Origin: Leptolyngbya sp. PCC 7375 | GTDB taxonomy: Bacteria; Cyanobacteriota; Cyanobacteriia; Phormidesmidales; Phormidesmidaceae | DNA length: 64,000 nucleotides | Direction of reading: 5' to 3' | Assembly: GCF_000316115.1 (NCBI RefSeq) | Contig: NZ_JH993797.1 | Location: forward strand, 6,173,961 to 6,237,960 | Part shown: positions 52,862-61,159 of the stretch, piece after piece | Numbering within the stretch: the first letter of the stretch is position 1 | Layout: every line of letters starts with the position of its first letter | Notes under the pieces: generated by a model | What the model saw: the letters and a program-made list of their open reading frames with translations, nothing else | The model's database searches: none | Told to the model about the DNA's origin: nothing | Position numbers and translations under genes: made by a program

Positions 52862-53371
52862 AACGCAAAAAGTTATTTGGGTGCAACGGGAGAGATCGGT
52901 ATACTTTCAAAATCCAAAGGGCTTCTGTTTGAGTCAAGATGTTCAACGTCAACAGAAACCCTTAGTGCATCTAATAAGCGAATAACTTGCGTGCTATATC
53001 TCATGTTTGAGCTGTTTCAACCTTCCAGATAAGGCGTTCTTATCTGGAAAAAAACACTTGCTTTATGTAAGCTTTGTTAACTTCATGGAGTGCTTACATT
53101 GTTTGCAGTGTTTTTACACTGAACAGCCATATCTCTATAGGTAAACAACAGTATGCTGATTTTGTTGGCTGATTTATCAAGGTTATTGGTTTGAATGTCA
53201 TCGTTTACAGTTTGAGTTTTATAGCTCAGGACGAAGTTACACTGTAATTTTGATGAATAGATGGCGTTAAGTATTCCTACAGCCATGGTTTTTTGTGTAA
53301 ATCCCCGGACATTTGCTTAAAACCTTGTAGAAGTCTGTAAGCCAAGCCATGTTGTTTCTGTCTTCGTTGGT
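52862..53371. other. Divergent intergenic region with a palindrome
   Basis: 510 bp without a recognisable gene. It holds an 11-bp perfect stem, ttccagataag (53023-53033) and cttatctggaa (53039-53049), with a 5-nt loop, which may be an operator or RNA hairpin. A short CAGTGT/ACACTG stem lies near 53110. Promoters of the phosphoglycosyl transferase and the coiled-coil gene must lie here. Confidence 0.45.
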
Positions 53372-54547
53372 ATGACTTCTTTCTGTAACACAACCCAACC
53401 CACCAAGTCCTGGCAGCAGCTAATCGCTGATTGTCTAGGAGATGAAACGCTCTACCAACGTCAAGATGGCGATCTGGACTCTGATCTCTCTACGTCTGAT
53501 AAATCCGATCAGGTTTATTGGGTAGATGACTTATCGGTTCCTGCTCCACCATCTTCGCCTTGGCAATATCATACAGCCTTAGCCATTGGTGCAACGGTGG
53601 TATGCTCTGCCGGAGCTCTGATGCAACATACGGAAACAGGTTTTTGGCATCAGCCAGAGGATTCTGCTTCAAACGACAACACAGCCACTGTAACAGACGC
53701 AGAGTCTACCGCCGCTGAAGCTGACGTGTCTACACCGCCAATTGCTAGCCCACAAGCGTCATCGACTGTGGCGTTTAGTGCTGGTGCTGGTGAGCGAGAT
53801 ACTACTTGCAAAGACAGTACTTGTAAAGGGCTTGAGTTTATTGATCAACAGGTACCTCAAATTCAAGAGCAAGTTCGTGCACTGAGATCAGACATGCAGA
53901 TGTTTCAAGCGAAGCATACAACGCAGAATCTGCAAACACATCGCACAGTCTTGGCGTATCGCAGTAGCGATCTCTCCCATAGACAGGCTGAGTTAACGGT
54001 GCGATCGCAACAGCTACAGCAAAAGCTTTCTAACGTTACTTCTATCTTGGCTTTAGACTCAGATGAAGTTAACTATATCAGCCATCTGCTAGTAACAGAC
54101 CGCGTATATCAAGAGCAACTGCAACAACTTAAAGCATTAGAAACCGACATTGCTGTTGAATTTAGCAATCCTGACTTAGACAACACTCAGCTTGGGGAGC
54201 TTTATGCAGCCTACTACCAACTTGAAGGTCAGCTACGTCAGACTGCTCAAGTTATCTTGGCAGACTATGCCTATGTAGCAAGTCTACAGTCTCCCGATCC
54301 ACTATGGCAGGAAGCCGTCTATGAAGCGCCTTTGCAGGAGCTAATGGATATATCCCACCACCAGCAAATGTTGGTGATAGAGCAACAGACACTCGATCAA
54401 ATTGCCACAAAACTAACTGAGCGACGTACTGAACTAGCTACCCTGCTAAGACAATATGCTGTCATGCAACGTGAGCTGGATGGTCACAATCAGGTGCTTC
54501 AACAATATGTTGCTGAACGTCAAGAACTCGCAAGTGAGCTTACTTAG
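53372..54547 (+). CDS. Coiled-coil membrane-anchored protein of unknown function
   Basis: 391 residues. A hydrophilic, acidic N-terminus (about 1-65) is followed by one hydrophobic segment (TALAIGATVVCSAGALM), a Ser/Thr/Ala-rich spacer with a CKDSTCKG pair of cysteines, and then long coiled coils to the end (VPQIQEQVRALRSDMQMF; RQAELTVRSQQLQQKLS; TKLTERRTELATLLRQYAV). The N-terminus is probably cytoplasmic and the coiled coil periplasmic. No family was recognised. It has its own strong terminator; nearby EPS genes hint at a cell-surface role, no more. Confidence 0.7.
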   Translation: MTSFCNTTQPTKSWQQLIADCLGDETLYQRQDGDLDSDLSTSDKSDQVYWVDDLSVPAPPSSPWQYHTALAIGATVVCSAGALMQHTETGFWHQPEDSASNDNTATVTDAESTAAEADVSTPPIASPQASSTVAFSAGAGERDTTCKDSTCKGLEFIDQQVPQIQEQVRALRSDMQMFQAKHTTQNLQTHRTVLAYRSSDLSHRQAELTVRSQQLQQKLSNVTSILALDSDEVNYISHLLVTDRVYQEQLQQLKALETDIAVEFSNPDLDNTQLGELYAAYYQLEGQLRQTAQVILADYAYVASLQSPDPLWQEAVYEAPLQELMDISHHQQMLVIEQQTLDQIATKLTERRTELATLLRQYAVMQRELDGHNQVLQQYVAERQELASELT

Positions 54548-54603
54548 ACAAGCACGTGTTAGGAAACAATAAATGGGGTCTATAACCTCATTTATTGGCG
54601 AGA

Positions 54604-54639
54604 ACGGAGCTTCCCTTGATGCGGAAGCTCCGTTTTTTT
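54604..54639 (+). terminator. Strong intrinsic terminator
   Basis: The arms acggagcttcc and ggaagctccgt, an 11-bp GC-rich stem with an 8-nt loop, run into seven T. A weaker stem (aataaatg / catttatt) lies just upstream. It ends the coiled-coil gene's transcript. Confidence 0.92.
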
Positions 54640-54700
54640 GTATTAAGTGCCCCTACAGGATGGTCCATGTAATCGGGGTTAATGAATTTGGATTGGGTAT

Positions 54701-54734
54701 CAGGAGTCAGGATCTAGGATCTCACTGACTCCTG
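54701..54734. repeat. Inverted repeat of the caggagtcag type
   Basis: caggagtcag (54701-54710) pairs with ctgactcctg (54725-54734), and gactcctg repeats once more directly after. Such CAGGAGTCAG repeats are frequent intergenic elements in cyanobacteria. The rest of 54735-55484 is AT-rich, with no gene recognised; it probably holds a long leader for the PTPA-CTERM gene. Confidence 0.6.
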
Positions 54735-55484
54735 ACTCCTGGCCCCGGACTTGCCATTTGTTTGAAAAACGTCCTACTTTAAACGGCCACTCTGTTCTTT
54801 TCGTATTGAGAATTCATGCCCCATTAAAATAAAAAATGTCTATATCATGTTTTAAGTCATGTTTTGATATCTGGTATTTCCTAAAAGTAATCAGAATTTT
54901 TTAGGGATAAAAATGTGATTTTAGTTAGTAATTAAGTACGTCAAAAAAACAAAGATAACTAATAATTAAAGTCGATAAAAAGTAAACATCAAGAATTTTA
55001 GTAAAAGGCGGTAAAGATAAAATCTATGCAGAATAAACTTAGCTTCAATGCCCGGTATTGTGGCTTTTGAAGACACAAGTCGACTTATTGTACAGTTCTA
55101 GGAACGATTGACGGTAGGAACCTAAAGTAAGAAAATAATCCTTGGATGACTTTAAATTGTGTCAGGCTATGGGTAATTCATCCTTGACTTTGTCTAGATG
55201 AAAAATCTATTTGCTAAGACAATGCTGGAGGTTTTCGATTTCTGTTAAGTTTTGATGATGGCAAGACATTTCAATTCTTATCCTTCTGAAATTTATAAAA
55301 GATTTCGGATAAAGAGGTTGAGGTAAGACTATCAGGTTTAATTTTCATTAATCTAGTAAAAACTCAACCTAGCTTGAGAAATCGCACATATTTGATGTGT
55401 AGCCCTAATTAGGGTATTTGTTTCAAACTGTCTGCCATCTGAGGGTCTTTCATTTTATGGTTTTGTTGTTCTTCTTGTTGCTTG

Positions 55485-56012
55485 ATGATTATGTTCAAAA
55501 GATTTTCTTGTGTGATCCTGGGAGCTTTAGCAGCCTCCCTCACTGCATCAGTTGAGCCAGCCCAAGCATTTAGGCTCGGTTCTGGTAGCTCTAATAGTTT
55601 TACAACACCCAGTGCTTCTAACTCCTTCAGTAGTTCAACGGGTAGCTTCGATCAATCAGTATATGGTGGTAGCTCTTCAAACTATATCTCTCAAGGAGTG
55701 TCGACTGCATCCCAGGGAGATTCGAATTCTTGGGCAGAGATCCTGGCATTAATGATGATGTTGTACTTCGTAGCAGAGGGATTAGATACTACTGGTGGAA
55801 GTAACAAAACTGTTGTCGTAGATAAAGAAACAGGGCAGCCTGGCAAGCCCAGTAATCCTGGTAATCCAGGTAATCCAGGTAATCCCGGTAATCCTGGCAA
55901 CCCCGGTAAGCCCCCCGCTCCTGTGCCGACACCAGCTCTCTTACCTGGTCTCATCGGTATGGGTGTCGCAGCCTGCCGTAAACGGAATCTAACGTCGGCT
56001 AATCAAGCTTAA
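55485..56012 (+). CDS. PTPA-CTERM sorting-signal protein (probable exosortase substrate)
   Basis: 175 residues. A signal peptide (FKRFSCVILGALAASLTASVEPAQA) is followed by a Ser/Asn-rich region, a short hydrophobic stretch (WAEILALMMMLYFVAEG), six NPG tripeptides at 124-141, and the C-terminal sorting signal: VPTPALLPGLIGMGVAA then the basic CRKRN. The P-T-P-A motif, hydrophobic helix and Arg-rich tail are the cyanobacterial PTPA-CTERM form of the exosortase signal. The cyanoexosortase at 42123-43052 is the obvious processing enzyme. Another ATG at 55491 is equally possible as a start. Confidence 0.88.
   Translation: MIMFKRFSCVILGALAASLTASVEPAQAFRLGSGSSNSFTTPSASNSFSSSTGSFDQSVYGGSSSNYISQGVSTASQGDSNSWAEILALMMMLYFVAEGLDTTGGSNKTVVVDKETGQPGKPSNPGNPGNPGNPGNPGNPGKPPAPVPTPALLPGLIGMGVAACRKRNLTSANQA
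55854..55907 (+). repeat. 9-bp tandem repeat encoding Asn-Pro-Gly
   Basis: Six successive 9-bp units encode NPG, with synonymous differences at third positions. It forms a stiff, collagen-like linker between the body and the sorting signal of the PTPA-CTERM protein. Confidence 0.9.
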
Positions 56013-56165
56013 ATAGCTTAGAGTTGAACCCATACGATAAATGTATTGGAGTATCAGCTCGATCAGAGGGGTAGCCAAACTCCTATAATTAGCCTCTAGA
56101 TTAAGGGGGAGAAACTTGAATAGGCATATTTAAGGCTGATCTAAGCCTTATTAACAACACATTAA

Positions 56166-56205
56166 AAAGAACAATATCTCTAATTCTTCTGAGATATTGT
56201 TCTTT
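56166..56205 (+). terminator. Intrinsic terminator after the PTPA-CTERM gene
   Basis: The arms aaagaacaatatctc (56166-56180) and its exact complement (56191-56205) form a 15-bp stem with a 10-nt loop ending in TTT. It lies 153 bp after the stop. Nothing else is recognised between 56013 and 56368. Confidence 0.75.
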
Positions 56206-56368
56206 CTTGCAAATTAGTTCTATGGTAAACCGAGACTATTAAATGGTGATATTGTGATTTTTGTGGTTGTTCTATTGGTCGAACAGGTGTCCAGCCTGAC
56301 TCGCAAGAGAATCATTGAGCGAAAAAATAGCAAATGATCACAGGGCTCAATCTCTAGCGAATAGTCAT

Positions 56369-56725
56369 CTAGCGAATAGTCATGCGGAGACCAACCACAA
56401 TTAATGAGATGCCAAACAGCCTGCGTAGAAACTGTTCCGGCAAATCAACAGCAAACTTAGCCCCAATTAAACCACCTAATACAAACCCAAGACAGATGAG
56501 GGTCGCTGCTCTAATATCCACATATCCCTGTTGAAAGTAGGTCCAGGCTCCCAATAAACCAATGGGAGGCACCAGCAAAGCGAGGGTAGTACCTTGGGCA
56601 CTGTGTTGCGAAAAACCAAACCAATAAATAAGAGCAGGGGTAATGAGTACACCACCACCAATACCGATGAGACCGCTAAGGGTCCCTACCGCAAGACCTA
56701 ATCCTAGATATAGAAACAGGGCCAT
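56369..56725 (-). CDS. Short TSUP (TauE/SafE) family permease
   Basis: 118 residues, half the size of a usual sulfite-exporter-type permease. LYLGLGLAVGTLSGLIGIGGGVLITPALIYWFG is the family's first-repeat motif; three further hydrophobic stretches follow. Half-length TSUP proteins occur in cyanobacteria and may dimerise. It starts 22 bp after phnE stops, so it belongs to the phn transcript. Its substrate could be a sulfur or phosphorus oxyanion or an organic acid, which the sequence cannot decide. Confidence 0.8.
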   Translation of the reverse strand: MALFLYLGLGLAVGTLSGLIGIGGGVLITPALIYWFGFSQHSAQGTTLALLVPPIGLLGAWTYFQQGYVDIRAATLICLGFVLGGLIGAKFAVDLPEQFLRRLFGISLIVVGLRMTIR

Positions 56726-56747
56726 AAAGCTTTCCTGCTAGAACTTG

Positions 56748-57587
56748 CTAAATGAGGCGCTGACGAATTTTAGCAGATATGGTGTCAATTAAAGCGACAG
56801 CCACGATGAGAATCAGCAAAATGGCGGAGACTTTTCCGTATTTGAAGGCTCGAAAACTTTGATAGAGTGACACACCAATACCCCCTGCACCGACAATTCC
56901 TAATACGGAAGCAGAGCGAACGTTAGCTTCAAAGCGATATAGGGTGAAAGAGGTCCACAGGGGAATAACTTGGGGAATCACACCAAAGATAATTTCCTGT
57001 AGCTTGGATGCTCCGGTTGCCCGAATGCCTTCGACTGGACCAGGCTCAATGGCTTCAATGGCTTCTGAGAACAATTTGCCCAGGGTGCCAGTGGTATGTA
57101 CAAACAGAGCTAACACACCTGCAAAAGGGCCCAGACCTACAGCGACAACAAAAATTAGGGCAAAAACAACTTCATTAATGGCGCGCATGGCGTCCAGAAA
57201 TCGCCGAATAATAAAGACCATCCACAGTGGTGCAACGTTCTCAGCAGCCATAACGGCTAAGGGAACGGCAATAATTGCGGCCATCAGGGTGCCCCAAATA
57301 CCCATGCCGATGGTTTCTAGGATGTCTGATAGATAAAACTTCCAGTCGGTAAAGTCCGGGGGGAAATAGCGGCTGATATATTCCGCCATATTGCCAGTGC
57401 CTTCGGCTAGTTCGACAAAGTTAATGTCGCTCTTTTGGGCGGCATAGATCAGGACTGCGATCGCAATCAATAGCCACACAATCCGTAGGGGGGTAACCAG
57501 CTTCTTTTCTTCAGCCAACACCCGCATGACCTCAGTTGACACATTACCGTCATCACGAGTTTGGGACCTAATCACCGACTTAGACAT
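56748..57587 (-). CDS. phnE: Phosphonate-type ABC transporter permease PhnE
   Basis: 279 residues. About six hydrophobic segments with the BPD-permease core: DILETIGMGIWGTLMAAIIAVPLAVMA, FLDAMRAINEVVFALIFV, and the EAA loop EAIEAIEPGPVEGIRATGASKLQEIIFGVIPQVIP that contacts PhnC. The ending GIVGAGGIGVSLYQ is typical of PhnE. It forms the membrane channel for phosphonate, phosphite or related compounds. It lies in phnC-phnD-phnE order and is followed by the TSUP gene. Confidence 0.93.
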   Translation of the reverse strand: MSKSVIRSQTRDDGNVSTEVMRVLAEEKKLVTPLRIVWLLIAIAVLIYAAQKSDINFVELAEGTGNMAEYISRYFPPDFTDWKFYLSDILETIGMGIWGTLMAAIIAVPLAVMAAENVAPLWMVFIIRRFLDAMRAINEVVFALIFVVAVGLGPFAGVLALFVHTTGTLGKLFSEAIEAIEPGPVEGIRATGASKLQEIIFGVIPQVIPLWTSFTLYRFEANVRSASVLGIVGAGGIGVSLYQSFRAFKYGKVSAILLILIVAVALIDTISAKIRQRLI

Positions 57588-57748
57588 ATTTAAAAACGTA
57601 AATAATGAACCGCCGCCACGTCTAAAATGCCAATTTCTTTGTAGAAAACACTACAGATTTTGACTGAGACATGGTTAAAAAACACGGGCAGCCCAGGGGC
57701 TGCCTATGTTACCAGTTTTAGATCAATGCGCTCTCAGGTAAGAAGAAC

Positions 57749-58816
57749 TTACTTAAGCGCCTCAAGCTTCTTGTTGAGCTCGTCAAGCTTAGTTTGCTTG
57801 TCAGCATCGCTCAGGTTCTCATCATTTTGAACTTCCAGCAGATCCTTAGCAATTTGCAATTCACGAATAGTGTTCCAATCTTCATCCTTTGCAGAATCTA
57901 GACCAGACCACTGTAGACCTTCTAGAACTTCAGCATTGTCATAGTTGATAAAGAAGTCCTTCATGGAATCCTTTAAACAATCGGGCAGGTCCTTACGATA
58001 AGCAAGAGGATCGCTAGGAATGACAGGAGACGTCCAGATAATCTGAATGTTTTCAAGGGCGTCAGGAGCAGTCTCTTCTAAACGAGCCAAGTTTTCGTTG
58101 TTGTTAGTGGCAACATCCACCTGGTTCTCAGCTATAGCCAAAGCAGTTGCTTCGTGGCTACCAGCAAAGACAAGCTCGCTAAAAATTCTGTCGGCATTAG
58201 CACCCTGTTGAGCAAATACGTAGTAGGTAGGCACTAAGAAACCAGAGGTGGAATTGGGATCGTTAAAAGCAAACGTAAGGTCAGCAGCATTCTCAACCAC
58301 ATACTTGTCACCGTCACCCGCTTCTAGATCAATTTCACCAACAATTGGGTTCTCTACGTTAGTGATCAGGTGAGAGTAATAACCTTTGGAACCATCAAGC
58401 GCTACAGTCTGAACAAATGCTTCTGCTTCGGAACGCTCAGCCGCCTCAATGTAGGACTTACCACCGTACCAAGCAACCTGTACCTTACCCGCACCCATGC
58501 CTTCAATCACACCAGCATAGTCAGTGGCGTAGAAACCCTTTACAGGACGACCTATGGCCTCAGACATATCAGTCAAGAGTGGTTCCCATTGAGGCTTAAG
58601 ATTGTCAGCAGACTCAGTGGAAATAATACCAAACTCAATTTCTTTAATATCAGCTGCACAAATGCCGCCTTCAGTCACTGAAGTGGCTGCATCTTCTGCA
58701 GCATCAGTTGCTGTATCAACAACATCACCAGCACCGCTACAAGCAGCCAAAGAACTAACCATCATGGTAGAAGCTGCAAGTAACGATGCGAATCGACGCA
58801 AGGAAATAGTAGACAT
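57749..58816 (-). CDS. phnD: Phosphonate-type ABC transporter binding protein PhnD
   Basis: 355 residues. The lipoprotein signal SLRRFASLLAASTMMVSSLAAC has the lipobox cysteine at about residue 26. The binding domain reads EIEFGIISTESADNLKPQWEPLL, KGFYATDYAGVIEGM, VQVAWYGGKSYIEAAE, and FAFNDPNSTSGFLVPTYYVF, matching the PhnD/PtxB group. Ligand could be a phosphonate, phosphite or a phosphate ester. It has a highly charged C-terminal helix (LSDADKQTKLDELNKKLEALK), an extension beyond the fold. It lies 72 bp after phnC. Confidence 0.93.
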   Translation of the reverse strand: MSTISLRRFASLLAASTMMVSSLAACSGAGDVVDTATDAAEDAATSVTEGGICAADIKEIEFGIISTESADNLKPQWEPLLTDMSEAIGRPVKGFYATDYAGVIEGMGAGKVQVAWYGGKSYIEAAERSEAEAFVQTVALDGSKGYYSHLITNVENPIVGEIDLEAGDGDKYVVENAADLTFAFNDPNSTSGFLVPTYYVFAQQGANADRIFSELVFAGSHEATALAIAENQVDVATNNNENLARLEETAPDALENIQIIWTSPVIPSDPLAYRKDLPDCLKDSMKDFFINYDNAEVLEGLQWSGLDSAKDEDWNTIRELQIAKDLLEVQNDENLSDADKQTKLDELNKKLEALK

Positions 58817-58887
58817 GATTTTGTGTTCCTTTGATCTTATCCGTTTTTGTAACCGTGTGTGGGAGAACCCCAGATAATGAGCAGTTG

Positions 58888-59721
58888 TCAGCTTGCAAAC
58901 ACCTCGCTGTGACCGCTCATTACCAACTCTTCAACCGCCGATCCATAGATACTGTTGAGGCGAGTCGCATCTAGATCAACTGTATAACCGTCAAAACAAA
59001 CCTCTCCCTGGCGTAGCGCAAGAGAACGCTCGAAATAGCGCTGTACGACCTGCACCTGGTGCAGCGAGGTCACTATTGTGATTCCTTGTTCTCTATTGAG
59101 ACTGGTCAGTAGCTCCATAACCTTACGGGCTGAGTCTGGGTCTAAAGACGCAATCGGCTCATCTGCCAAGATAATTTTGGCTCCCTGCATTAGGCAGCGG
59201 GCAATAGCCACACGCTGCTGCTGGCCACCGGATAACGTCGATGCCCGCTTATGAGCTTGGTCTAAAATACCAACCCGCTCTAGGGCCGACAACGCTCGCA
59301 TTTTCTCTACCTTAGTGAAATTGTGGCTGAAGGAGCGCCATAGGGACACTTGAGACAAATTTCCCACCAGAACATTTTCTAGAGCCGTCAGCCGGTTGAC
59401 TAGATTGAACTGTTGAAAGATAAATCCCATTTGGCTACGAATCTGGCGAGTTTTGGAATGGAGTTCGCCCTCTATCTGTAAGATATTTCCAAAAATTTCT
59501 ACTCGCCCTGCATCCGCCTGCTGTAGACCATTGAGATTACGCAGTAATGTGGACTTACCAGAACCCGATGCGCCTACGAGAGCAATCATTTCCCCCGTGT
59601 GCACCCGCATGTTGACATTCTGCAAAGCAGGTTGCCCCTTAAACGCTTTTGATACCCCCATTACCTGCACAGCAATCTGGGGGGATATCATATTCGAGTT
59701 CATTTCTGCGATTGATTGCAT
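58888..59721 (-). CDS. phnC: Phosphonate-type ABC transporter ATPase PhnC
   Basis: 277 residues. Walker A GASGSGKSTLLRNLNGL, Q-loop MGFIFQQFNLVNRLTALENVL, signature TLSGGQQQRVAIARCLMQGA, Walker B IILADEPIASLDP and the H-loop TSLHQV are all intact; FQQFNLV and NVLVGNL are PhnC features. GGAGAGG precedes the ATG at 59721. It energises PhnDE. It is first in phnC-phnD-phnE-TSUP and sits downstream of a PHO box and a GntR-type operator, so it should respond to phosphate limitation. Confidence 0.94.
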   Translation of the reverse strand: MQSIAEMNSNMISPQIAVQVMGVSKAFKGQPALQNVNMRVHTGEMIALVGASGSGKSTLLRNLNGLQQADAGRVEIFGNILQIEGELHSKTRQIRSQMGFIFQQFNLVNRLTALENVLVGNLSQVSLWRSFSHNFTKVEKMRALSALERVGILDQAHKRASTLSGGQQQRVAIARCLMQGAKIILADEPIASLDPDSARKVMELLTSLNREQGITIVTSLHQVQVVQRYFERSLALRQGEVCFDGYTVDLDATRLNSIYGSAVEELVMSGHSEVFAS

Positions 59722-59892
59722 TGCCTCTCCGCCGAATTAAATTATTTATTTGTCGATGACACCTATTTAGGAAAACGCCCTAAGCCATTTTTAACAAGGG
59801 TTTGACACAGCCCTGGAAATCCTTAGCCCCGAAGGCATTCATTCCACTGAACCACTCAGCCAAACCTATCAATGCCAAATTCATAAGCATTT

Positions 59893-59910
59893 TAGATGTC
59901 TAGACATCTA
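59893..59910. promoter_or_regulatory. GntR/HutC-type operator palindrome, probable PhnF site
   Basis: The 18-bp perfect palindrome TAGATGTCTAGACATCTA contains the HutC-subfamily core GT-N-TA-N-AC (59898-59905). It lies 172 bp upstream of phnC, downstream of the PHO box in the same direction. PhnF, encoded next door, is a HutC-type regulator, so this is its most probable binding site. Alternatively it is a hairpin in the leader. Confidence 0.7.
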
Positions 59911-59968
59911 TAACTAGAAATGTTCAATGTCATTGTCATCGTTAGCAGCTTAAGAGATAAACCAAGGT

Positions 59969-59998
59969 AAGTTAAGGTTTAGATAAAGTCAGGTTAAG
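59969..59998 (-). promoter_or_regulatory. PHO box upstream of phnC
   Basis: On the minus strand, three 8-bp repeats are spaced by exactly 3 bp: CTTAACCT (59991-59998), TTTATCTA (59980-59987) and CTTAACTT (59969-59976). This fits the cyanobacterial PhoB/SphR box (PyTTAAPyPy-type repeats in 11-bp phase). A -10-like TTATCT follows about 10 bp further. It predicts activation of phnCDE under phosphate starvation. Confidence 0.85.
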
Positions 59999-60101
59999 GA
60001 TTAAGAGCACAGACTCTGTTAGTAATCTTCTGTAATCCTTTTCTTGTAAGGGGTTGATGTTAGCTGAGGTTCTTACTCTCTGGAAACTGTCCGCTGCGTT
60101 T

Positions 60102-60824
60102 TTACACGTCGTGTTCCATGACCAGTTCCATGCGATCTCCTCGGAAGCGGGTAACACCATACTCAATGACGTTACCGCCAGCTTGATCAGCGTTAATGGA
60201 TTCTGATAACAAAATAGGGCTATTGGCAGGCATTTTGAGGAGTCTTGCATCCCGAGGGCGAGCCACCCGCGCAGAGATGCGTGTGGACCGACGCAGGTGG
60301 TCACAGTTATATTCTTTGAGCAGCATCTGGGAAATAGAACGATAGGTTTCGCAGTAGGTAGCTAGCTCTGGAAATCGTTCACCAGGAAAATAACTGCTGC
60401 TGATGTTAATCGGTAGATTGTCAATCAGACCGAGGCGCTCGTATAAGATCACCGAAGCTCCCAGCTCCAGTTCAAGATGCTTCGATAGTTTTGGATCAGC
60501 TTGAATGTCAACGATTCTAAGCACCTGCCAGGAAGGTGTTAACGCTTGAGCCTTGAGGGCCTCGTTAAAGCGCACGCGCTTGCCAATGGGTAGGGCAATG
60601 GGCGCTACTACAAATGTGCCGCGACCGCGTTCTACATCGACTAATCCTTCTTGACGGAGGACTTCTACAGCCCGACGTAGGGTGTGGCGATGGACCCCGA
60701 ACCGCTTACTAAGTTCTAGTTCTGTGGGTAGCTGATCGCCGACATTAAACACCGATTCTTCGATGTTACGGCGTAGTTCGTCAGCAATTTGAAGATAAAG
60801 AGGCAAGGCGTCTTGGCGCATCAT
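60102..60824 (-). CDS. phnF: PhnF-type GntR family transcriptional regulator
   Basis: 240 residues. An N-terminal winged helix (ALPLYLQIADELRRNI, GDQLPTELELSKRFGVHRHTLRRAVEVLRQEGLVDVERGRGTFVV) is joined to a UTRA ligand-binding domain (about 90-240). It belongs to the HutC subfamily that includes PhnF, which represses phosphonate or phosphate-related transport genes. The 380-bp space to phnC contains the PHO box and the matching palindrome. It is a separate unit on the same strand as phnCDE and divergent from the decayed genes at 60984-61872. Confidence 0.88.
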   Translation of the reverse strand: MMRQDALPLYLQIADELRRNIEESVFNVGDQLPTELELSKRFGVHRHTLRRAVEVLRQEGLVDVERGRGTFVVAPIALPIGKRVRFNEALKAQALTPSWQVLRIVDIQADPKLSKHLELELGASVILYERLGLIDNLPINISSSYFPGERFPELATYCETYRSISQMLLKEYNCDHLRRSTRISARVARPRDARLLKMPANSPILLSESINADQAGGNVIEYGVTRFRGDRMELVMEHDV

Positions 60825-60983
60825 TTCTTTTGTCGTTACCCACAGTTTAACCCGCTTTTAACCTATCTAATTTTTAGCTGTATTAGGGTGAGCAGGGAGT
60901 TATGTTTTGCACACTACCTTAAGGGTTGCCTTAAGAAAAGTACGTCAAGTTCTACAGCGGACTGTTTTGTTGTTTAGCCTGAC

Positions 60984-61159
60984 ATGAGAATGGGCGTTAT
61001 TCTCGTTATTCTAGACGGTTTGCGCTTTGATGTGTCCCAGACCTCTTGGCGATCGATCATGGATTGACGACAGCGGCGGCGGCCTACTCTTGGTTTAGTG
61101 AGCTTTATAATCAGGCTCCGTTTGATCCGTTTACGGAGCGGCAACAACATAATGAGTAG
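60984..61159 (+). pseudogene. Remnant of an alkaline-phosphatase-family (type I phosphodiesterase) gene
   Basis: From ATG 60984 the frame reads RMGVILVILDGLRFDVSQT, the start of the alkaline phosphatase/nucleotide pyrophosphatase family with its metal-binding VILVxxDGLR. It stops at 61067. From about 61061 a different frame continues TTAAAAYSWFSELYNQAPFDPFTERQQ and ends at 61159, matching an internal segment of the same family. At least one internal deletion plus a frameshift are required, and the 3' part is missing. It probably acted on phosphonates or phosphodiesters beside phnCDE. Confidence 0.75.

Noticed and set aside
55691..55954. 87-codon minus-strand frame rich in GLPGLP
   Set aside because: It is the complement of the NPG repeats of the PTPA-CTERM gene.
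60850..60890. TTTAACCT-like repeat as a PHO box for the decayed phosphatase operon
   Set aside because: Only one repeat fits the consensus; the second and third positions do not.
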